Positions 58,457 to 64,000 of a stretch of 64,000 bases of DNA are shown here, piece by piece. Position 1 is the first letter of the stretch; each line of letters begins with the position of its first letter. The stretch is from assembly GCA_902598655.1 (NCBI GenBank), contig CACKCQ010000003.1:62001-126000 (forward strand), in the 5' to 3' direction. The stretch comes from an uncultured Pelagibacteraceae bacterium. GTDB lineage: Bacteria > Pseudomonadota > Alphaproteobacteria > Pelagibacterales > Pelagibacteraceae. A model generated the notes under the pieces. That model was given only the letters and a program-made list of their open reading frames with translations, was not told where the DNA came from and did no database searches. Made by a program: the position numbers and the translations under genes.

Positions 58457-59111
58457 TTCCACTAAATCTGTATTTTTGTATTTGTCCAAATCTGCTCCAT
58501 TCTATCAAATAAGCTGGTTTCTTTAAACCATCCTTTTCTTTTAATGGACACTTTCCACCTTTGGTTTGAGCAAGGTCAGAGCTGCAAACAATTATAAATC
58601 TTTTATGTTCGTTTTTTTCAAAAATCAAATTTCCCTGAGATAAACCACCACTTGTTGAATAATGTGCAGCGTTTTTAGAAAAACAAACTGAGCTTGTTTT
58701 GTCAAGTTGAGTTGCGACACCTTTAACAGTGACCTTTTGAATTTCTGGATTACCTCCTAAATTTGATTTCCAATCATCTTTATTTGTGCTGCATGTTATT
58801 TGAGTGTTTTGAGAATTTCTTTTTTTTAATAATCTTGTGTACCCTTTTCTTTGTAAACCTCTTGTATGAATTTCAATTTTGTCTTTCCGAGGGGTAACCA
58901 TTAATTGTACAAAAGAATAATTTCCTCTTTGAACTGCTGATGTAATAGTAGAGAGCATTGTTGAAACTTGTTCAGCGCTTTTTCTAACTTCTCTATCTTT
59001 ACTCCAAGAACTAAAATTAGGATAAGCAACTGCAGAAATTACCATTACAATTGTAACAACAACTAATAATTCTAATAATGTAAATCCTTTAATGTTCTGA
59101 TCTTGCTGCAC
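58437..59111 (-). CDS. Minor pilin FimT/GspH-like
   Basis: A 224-residue prepilin: leader MQQDQNIKG then FTLLELLVVVTIVMVISAVAYPNF, Glu at +5, a canonical pilin N-terminus (positions 10-33). The following SWSKDREVRKSAEQVSTMLS is the GspH/FimT pattern. It overlaps pilT by 23 bp at its start, so the retraction ATPase and tip pilins are translationally coupled. Confidence 0.88.
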   Translation of the reverse strand: MQQDQNIKGFTLLELLVVVTIVMVISAVAYPNFSSWSKDREVRKSAEQVSTMLSTITSAVQRGNYSFVQLMVTPRKDKIEIHTRGLQRKGYTRLLKKRNSQNTQITCSTNKDDWKSNLGGNPEIQKVTVKGVATQLDKTSSVCFSKNAAHYSTSGGLSQGNLIFEKNEHKRFIIVCSSDLAQTKGGKCPLKEKDGLKKPAYLIEWSRFGQIQKYRFSGNDWIRQ

Positions 59112-60105
59112 CTGGATCTATCTTTCCTGATTTAGCCAATTCCTCAAGAGACTTTTCCATAGTTATCATACCATCTCTGACTGCAGTCTGCATGATGCTT
59201 GGTATTTGGTGTATTTTTGCTTCTCTAATTAAATTTTGAATTGGTGCTGTGCATTTCATAATTTCAAAGGCACCAACCCTTCCTGCTCCATCTCTTGTTT
59301 TTAATAGTCTTTGTGTAACTACCATTTTTAATGAAGTCGATATTTGCGCTCTAATTTGTTCTTGTTGCTCTGGAGGAAAAACATCTATTATACGATTGAT
59401 TGTACTAGGAGCACCACTTGTATGCAATGTTCCAAAAACTAAGTGACCTGTTTCAGCAGCAGTTAAAGCTAAACTAATTGTCTCAAGATCTCTCATTTCA
59501 CCAACTAATATTACATCAGGATCTTCTCTTAAAGCTGCCTTCAATGCAGCAGCAAATGTTTCAGTTTGTTTCCCAACTTCTCGATGTGAAATTATACTTC
59601 TATTATCTTCATGTATAAATTCTACTGGGTCCTCAACTGTTATTATGTTTGCAGTTCTTGTTTTATTAATTTCATTTACAATAGCTGCAAGGGTTGTTGA
59701 TTTACCAGATCCTGTTGGACCTGTAACTAAAACTAAACCCTTATGAAAATCCACGATATCATAAAGTGCCTGTGGTAAATTAAATTGATCCATATCTGGA
59801 ATTTTACTTTCCACTCTTCTGCAAACACAAGCCGGTCCCTTAATGGTTTTATAAAAATTAGCTCTAAATCTTAATCCACTTAAAGTAACCGATGTATCGA
59901 GTTCGTGTGTCGTATTAAATTTTTCTAGTTCTTGTTCACTACAGTTCATTGACAACAAATCTTTTAAATCTTGAGCCGTTACCATTACCTCTTGAACTTT
60001 AATGATCTCTCCTGTTTGTCGATATGCCAGTGGAGCACCTGATCTTATGTGAAAGTCAGATATTTTTTTATTGTTCTTGGCTAATTCTTCTAATTTTTCA
60101 AACAT
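59089..60105 (-). CDS. pilT: Type IV pilus retraction ATPase
   Basis: Hexameric ATPase that depolymerises the pilus and drives twitching and DNA uptake. The 338 residues show Walker A VTGPTGSGKSTTLAAIV (about 127-143), the Asp box VEDPVEFIH, Walker B with catalytic Glu in DVILVGEMRDLETISLAL, and the His box FGTLHTSGAPSTINRIIDVFP. The length fits PilT (about 345) rather than PilB (about 560). The AIRAGK-type PilT C-terminal motif is not obvious; PilU is an alternative. It heads the minus-strand pilus operon. Confidence 0.93.
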   Translation of the reverse strand: MFEKLEELAKNNKKISDFHIRSGAPLAYRQTGEIIKVQEVMVTAQDLKDLLSMNCSEQELEKFNTTHELDTSVTLSGLRFRANFYKTIKGPACVCRRVESKIPDMDQFNLPQALYDIVDFHKGLVLVTGPTGSGKSTTLAAIVNEINKTRTANIITVEDPVEFIHEDNRSIISHREVGKQTETFAAALKAALREDPDVILVGEMRDLETISLALTAAETGHLVFGTLHTSGAPSTINRIIDVFPPEQQEQIRAQISTSLKMVVTQRLLKTRDGAGRVGAFEIMKCTAPIQNLIREAKIHQIPSIMQTAVRDGMITMEKSLEELAKSGKIDPGAARSEH

Positions 60106-60192
60106 TCGATATTGTTACTATAAAAATAAGTTATTTAAGACTTTAATTTTTTTAAATTAATAATGTATAACGCTATTTTATTCTAGTAAAAG

Positions 60193-60220
60193 TTGAGTAT
60201 ATAGTTAAAACTTATAATAT
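60193..60220 (+). promoter_or_regulatory. Candidate promoter of the pilMN-O-P-Q operon, possibly leaderless
   Basis: TTGAGT, 16 bp, TAATAT; the -10 box ends 6 bp before the ATG at 60227. It lies in the 121-bp gap to divergent pilT. On the minus strand the same gap offers TATAGT about 15 bp before the pilT start, with only a weak -35. Confidence 0.48.
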
Positions 60221-60226
60221 AAATTT

Positions 60227-61939
60227 ATGAAAAATCCATTTGCGAACCTAAAGCTATTTAAGAAAAAAGATAAAGATCAATCAGGCTCACCTGTCCCAAA
60301 ATCTGATAAACCAAAGAAAGATAACTTTTTCAGCAAGCTTTTAAAAAATCGGATTGGTAAAGCTTCTGTTCAGGGAGAGGAAATTTTAGGAGTTGAACTC
60401 ACAACAAATGAAATAAGACTAGCACAAGTCTCAAGTAATAAGTCTAATCAATGGGTTTTAGATAAATTTTTTGTTCATAAGTTTGAAGGTATAGATGATA
60501 ATGGAACAGTTCTAGAAAACCAGGATAAAATTGCAGATGAGCTAAAGCTAGCAATACAAACATCAAAAGTTTCTACAACTAACGCAGCGATAGCTATTCC
60601 AGTAACAAGTGCGATTATAAGAGTGGTCACTGCTCCTTTAATGACAGACGAGGAGCTAAAGAAAGCTATTGATACAGATTCATTATGGGAAAACCTTGTA
60701 CAGCTCACAGATAATTTAAACGATTATTCAATTTTTCATCAAGTTATAAATAAAGATGAAAAAGGTAACACAATGGATATTTTATTTGTTGCTTCAAAGT
60801 TATCAGATATTAACAGTTATACAGCAATTATTAAAAAGGCAGGACTTAATGCGGTAATAATTGATGTAAAATGTTTTGCATTAAAGTCTGCTGTTGACCA
60901 AATAAATCAAATTGCAGGGTCTATTGAAGATTCTAATCTAACAGCTGTTCTAGAATTTGGTTTGGATGAAAATTATGTAATGATACTTTATGAAAATAAT
61001 CCAATCATAACAGATATATTTATAAGATCGCAAGATCGAAAAACACTCCAAGAAAGTAATAATCAAGAAGAGATGGATGCTTTGGTTAGAAGATATATGA
61101 CTCAAGTTAAGCAGGCTGTTCAAGATTTTGAAACGAAATATGAAAAAAGAATTAGAAATTTAAAAGTTACTTCTAATTTAGAAAATGTTGATGATTATTT
61201 AGCAAGTTTTAGAAAAAATATGGTTAATACGGGTTATAATCTCTTTAATCCATTTGAGGGGATTAAAGTTCCAGCACAATTAGAAAACGATGTTCAATTT
61301 ACCAATCCTTCTTATTTCTCTACTGTAATGGGTTTAGCATTTAGAAAACTTGACGTTTTTGGTTATTACAAATTTGTAACAGCAGTAAAAAATATTAACC
61401 TTTTACCCAATAGAGACAACATGATAGCTCAAAAAAAAGCTAAGGCTTTTTCAAATTTTGCATTTAAAGGTGTTGTAGGTGTTGTTGCAGTTATTTATGT
61501 AATTTTATTTGGTTTTTCATTTTGGCAAATAATGGATTTAAACAAAAAAATTCAAGGTTACGAACAAGTTGTTCAAGTTCATCAGGAAAGAACAGAGTTA
61601 AGAGATAAATTTTTAAAAGAAAAAAGAATGATGGATAAATCATTAGAATTAAGTAATTCCATCAAGTCAAACAAAACCGTCAGCTTCAGAGTTCTTGCTC
61701 AAATAGCATCAGCTGTACCAAATAGAGTAAAATTTAGCTCTATTGAGTACAACGGGTCAGATTTAATAACTATACAAGGTACAGCCTTTAGCGATCAAGA
61801 TATTCTAAAATTGATAAGTAATTTAAATAACAAGAAATTAATTGCACAAGCATCTTTAGCAAGCATGATTCTACCTGAACAAAAAGATAGTCAGAGTAGA
61901 AAAGGTTTTGTAATAGCTTGTGTGTTGGAGGCTGTGTAA
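60227..61939 (+). CDS. PilM-PilN fusion protein of the pilus alignment complex
   Basis: In most type IVa pili PilM (cytoplasmic, actin-like) and PilN (one membrane helix) are separate genes. Here both lie in one 570-residue frame. Residues about 1-45 are a Lys-rich leader; about 50-370 follow the PilM actin-like pattern (EILGVELTTNEIRLAQVSS, AIAIPVTSAIIRVV, TAVLEFGLDENYVMILYE, RYMTQVKQAVQDFE). The PilN signature NINLLP occurs at 389-394, then a membrane helix (413-433) and a PilN periplasmic domain (VSFRVLAQIASAVPNRVKF, TIQGTAFSDQDI). The reading frame is continuous with no stop between. MshI of MSHA pili is an alternative comparison. It overlaps pilO by one base. Confidence 0.86.
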   Translation: MKNPFANLKLFKKKDKDQSGSPVPKSDKPKKDNFFSKLLKNRIGKASVQGEEILGVELTTNEIRLAQVSSNKSNQWVLDKFFVHKFEGIDDNGTVLENQDKIADELKLAIQTSKVSTTNAAIAIPVTSAIIRVVTAPLMTDEELKKAIDTDSLWENLVQLTDNLNDYSIFHQVINKDEKGNTMDILFVASKLSDINSYTAIIKKAGLNAVIIDVKCFALKSAVDQINQIAGSIEDSNLTAVLEFGLDENYVMILYENNPIITDIFIRSQDRKTLQESNNQEEMDALVRRYMTQVKQAVQDFETKYEKRIRNLKVTSNLENVDDYLASFRKNMVNTGYNLFNPFEGIKVPAQLENDVQFTNPSYFSTVMGLAFRKLDVFGYYKFVTAVKNINLLPNRDNMIAQKKAKAFSNFAFKGVVGVVAVIYVILFGFSFWQIMDLNKKIQGYEQVVQVHQERTELRDKFLKEKRMMDKSLELSNSIKSNKTVSFRVLAQIASAVPNRVKFSSIEYNGSDLITIQGTAFSDQDILKLISNLNNKKLIAQASLASMILPEQKDSQSRKGFVIACVLEAV

Positions 61940-62577
61940 TGGATCTTAAAAATATTACAATGACAGATCTAAAAGAGAAATTAGCAACGATTGATAAAAA
62001 AATATTAATAAAGTTTGGAGCAGGTTTTGGTGCAATACTTTTATTTTTAATTGTTTATTACGCAGTTTTAAACCCAATGGTTAAAGAACGTAAACTAAAG
62101 TATAATGATAAAATAACAAAGCAAAATGAAATTGTAGAATTAGAGGATAATATTATTACTTTAAAAAATACAATTGAAAAAAATAAACCACAATTCGAAA
62201 AAACTTCCACTCTATTTCATACAAAAGCAGAAGTTGAAGGTCTTTATGAAAGTCTAAGTTTGCATGCTGCGAAAAATGGACTTGTAATATCTAAGATAGA
62301 AAAAAAAGAACCAAAGCCTGTTTTAAAACCTGGAGAAGCTGCACAGTCTGCTGAACTGCTAGAGCAAAGTGCAATTTCGTATTATCAAATACCGGTTGAT
62401 TATGAAATTAAAGGGAATTTCTTGGGGTATATAAAGTTTAAAAGAGCAGTATCTAAACAAAAAAAAATGTTAAATTTTGACAAAGAGACGATAAGTATAG
62501 TACAAAACGATTCAACCGGAGCGATTGTTGCCAGAGGAGAATTAACAATAGTAGGAATGCCTGATGAGTTTTTTTAA
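61939..62577 (+). CDS. pilO: Pilus alignment protein PilO
   Basis: Forms the periplasmic PilN-PilO scaffold that links the motor to the secretin. The start at 61939 (ATG sharing a base with the preceding stop, TAATG) gives 212 residues; an in-frame ATG 21 bp upstream would place MCVGGCV before it. There is one membrane helix (about 24-43, FGAGFGAILLFLIVYYAVL), a coiled coil, and a small alpha/beta domain with SISYYQIP-like AISYYQIPVDYEIKGNFLGY, which is typical of PilO. It overlaps pilP by 14 bp. Confidence 0.88.
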   Translation: MDLKNITMTDLKEKLATIDKKILIKFGAGFGAILLFLIVYYAVLNPMVKERKLKYNDKITKQNEIVELEDNIITLKNTIEKNKPQFEKTSTLFHTKAEVEGLYESLSLHAAKNGLVISKIEKKEPKPVLKPGEAAQSAELLEQSAISYYQIPVDYEIKGNFLGYIKFKRAVSKQKKMLNFDKETISIVQNDSTGAIVARGELTIVGMPDEFF

Positions 62578-63013
62578 AATATTTTTAATCATGTTTTTTA
62601 TTGCTTTCGCTAGCAGTAGTTACGCTGATAATCATGATAAAAAACAAGAAGTTTTAGATCAAGTTAAAGATATTGCTAAAGAATTAGAAGAAGATGAAGA
62701 GGTTCCTTTAAATGATCCATTTGCAGGAAATGAAGGAACTAGTGGAATGGCATCAAATATTCCTGAAGAAGAACAAGATAATCAATTAAGTTTATATAAT
62801 TTTAAATTAGTAGGTTTGATTTCGGGGAAGGATTATAGTTATGTATCTTTAGTTAATTCAAGTGGAGAGGTAATGACACTAACACTTGGACAGTATTTGG
62901 GTAAAATTCAATTAATTGATTTAAGACTAAATGAGGCAATTTTTAAAAAAGAGGATGAGTCATTTATAATTATAGATTTTAATAATATGATTAGAGAGTC
63001 AAATGAATATTAA
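62564..63013 (+). CDS. pilP: Pilus assembly protein PilP-like
   Basis: PilP joins the PilNO scaffold to the secretin. The 149 residues have a signal peptide (cleavage about 21, SSYA/DNH), an acidic unstructured linker (about 22-65), and a small beta domain with LYNFKLVGLISGKDYSYVSLV and GEVMTLTLGQYLGKIQLIDL, the PilP pattern. PilP is usually a lipoprotein, but no lipobox Cys is present here; the neighbouring PilQ has one instead. It overlaps pilQ by 11 bp. Confidence 0.82.
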   Translation: MSFFKIFLIMFFIAFASSSYADNHDKKQEVLDQVKDIAKELEEDEEVPLNDPFAGNEGTSGMASNIPEEEQDNQLSLYNFKLVGLISGKDYSYVSLVNSSGEVMTLTLGQYLGKIQLIDLRLNEAIFKKEDESFIIIDFNNMIRESNEY

Positions 63014-64000
63014 CAAAATTTTTTCTATATCCTTTTTACTTGTTTTGGCTATTTTTCTAAATAGTTGTGGACCTAATTCACAATTTGGAAAAAAATATGA
63101 TAAACCATTCAAACATAATGTTCCATTAATCAAAGACCAAAATATTGTTGCATCAGGCAAATCAGAAATATCTAAAACCTTAGAGATGGGGCCAAAGCCA
63201 GTAGTAGGCGATACTATAAAACTTGGTAAGAGAAAAAAAATAACATCCGAAGCTCAAAAAAATTATTTGATAATTTCCGACGATTATCCATTATTAAAAC
63301 AAAGGATTTCATTAAAATTCAAAAATTTAGATTACAAGGAAACAATGAAATTGATGGGCAAAATTGGAGAAATTAATATTTTAGTTGGAGATGAGGTCGC
63401 AGGTGCAATTTCGGCTGAACTTATCGATGTTCCTTGGGATAAAGCATTTCAAGCACTCTTAGATATGAAAAATTTTGCGTCAGACGTTGATACGGCAAGC
63501 AATTTAATAAGAGTTCATTCACCTGAAACATTAACCAATCAAGAACAATATAAATCTGATAGGGCAGCTGCAGTTAAAAAGAAAGTCGAATTAGAAGATA
63601 GTGTAGAACCTATATTTTCAGAAATATTTAGACTTTATTATATTACTCCTGCGCAAGCTAAAAAAACTATAGAAGAACTGTTTTCTGCGGGTGAGGGCAC
63701 TAGCGTTATAACTATAACAGAAGAAACAACTACTAGATCTATAATTGTTAGAGGTAGAGAAAAAGACTTAGACGTTGTTGATAAAGTAATCAAAGAAATT
63801 GATATCAGAACTAAACAAGTTTTAATTGAAGCATTTATTGTGGAAGCAAACTCAGATTTTGAAAGAGCTCTTGGAACTAGATTGGGTGGCAAATACATGA
63901 GAAATGGATCACAAATTGGTGGTATGGGTGGTGGTTCAAGTGGAAATGACGCTGTAACAGAACCTGCATTAGGTGATGCAGCAGACTCACTTGGTAATTT
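63003..64000 (+). CDS. pilQ: Type IV pilus secretin PilQ, lipoprotein form, 3' end cut by the window
   Basis: Outer-membrane pore for the pilus. The frame is open from ATG 63003 to the window end (332 codons). A lipoprotein signal is visible: hydrophobic ISFLLVLAIFLNSCGPN with a Cys at about residue 22. Next come a low-complexity linker, an STN/N0 domain (ISLKFKNLDYKETMKLMG, AELIDVPWDKAFQALL) and a secretin N-domain (IFRLYYITPAQAKKTIEELF, IIVRGREKDLDVVDKVIKEID, VLIEAFIVEAN). The AMIN domains that precede N0 in many PilQ proteins are missing. That and the lipobox recall MshL and BfpB secretins. The pore-forming C-terminal domain lies outside the window. Confidence 0.9.
   Translation, partial: MNINKIFSISFLLVLAIFLNSCGPNSQFGKKYDKPFKHNVPLIKDQNIVASGKSEISKTLEMGPKPVVGDTIKLGKRKKITSEAQKNYLIISDDYPLLKQRISLKFKNLDYKETMKLMGKIGEINILVGDEVAGAISAELIDVPWDKAFQALLDMKNFASDVDTASNLIRVHSPETLTNQEQYKSDRAAAVKKKVELEDSVEPIFSEIFRLYYITPAQAKKTIEELFSAGEGTSVITITEETTTRSIIVRGREKDLDVVDKVIKEIDIRTKQVLIEAFIVEANSDFERALGTRLGGKYMRNGSQIGGMGGGSSGNDAVTEPALGDAADSLGN

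Noticed and set aside
63638-63898. Minus-strand frame of 86 codons near the window end
   Set aside because: It is antisense to pilQ, whose frame is open and secretin-like through the whole segment.

Overview
The window is very AT-rich, densely packed alphaproteobacterial DNA. It most resembles a streamlined marine SAR11 (Pelagibacterales) chromosome; this is inferred from gene content and base composition, with no database search. Supporting signs are spacers of 0-60 bp almost everywhere, many 1-20 bp overlaps, ThyX in place of ThyA, pyruvate phosphate dikinase, a permuted two-piece tmRNA gene on the minus strand, and the alphaproteobacterial runs rluD-rpoH and hflK-hflC-DUF2065-degP-miaA. 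I see no insertion sequence, prophage, CRISPR array or rRNA. The only stretch over 300 bp without a protein gene (20835-21153) holds the tmRNA gene. Both ends are cut inside genes (thiD and pilQ).

1-27.4 kb is housekeeping: thiD-purA; rluD-rpoH; tRNA-Arg(TCG); sua5 with a two-gene ABC exporter; xseB-ispA-dxs; aroC; pdxH; a long-chain polyprenyl diphosphate synthase; an S49 peptidase with glyQ-glyS-ppdK; nadA-nadC; tRNA-Leu(GAG); ssrA; thyX; mrp; hflK-hflC-DUF2065-degP-miaA. 27.5-38 kb carries branched-chain amino-acid synthesis (ilvB-ilvH-ilvC-leuA) running, with only 4 bp between leuA and mreB, into the rod-shape and elongasome operon mreB-mreC-mreD-mrdA-rodA.

38-44.3 kb is the most unusual block. 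A CHASE2 sensor fused to a PP2C (SpoIIE/RsbU-type) phosphatase is followed by a TPR plus outer-membrane beta-barrel protein (architecture like Slam/DUF560 type XI secretion translocators), a secreted FecR-domain protein and a secreted protein of unknown function. A second, GAF-linked PP2C phosphatase converges on them. I read it as a candidate envelope-sensing and secretion module that I do not recognise as a described system.

44.5-64 kb is surface biology. It holds a prepilin peptidase, a MoxR-DUF58-transglutaminase (TgpA-like) set, and a type IVa pilus locus in two divergent operons. The minus-strand operon is pilT, fimT/gspH, pilV, pilW, pilX, an unknown secreted protein, pilY1 and an autotransporter-like protein. 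The plus-strand operon is a pilM-pilN fusion, pilO, pilP and a lipoprotein pilQ. The major pilin, PilB and PilC are not here. PilY1 has a beta-propeller-like insert splitting its von Willebrand A domain, and the autotransporter-like protein carries a coiled-coil tail after its barrel.

Promoter calls were made by eye in AT-rich sequence and are tentative. Several place the -10 box so close to the start codon that leaderless or near-leaderless mRNAs are likely.
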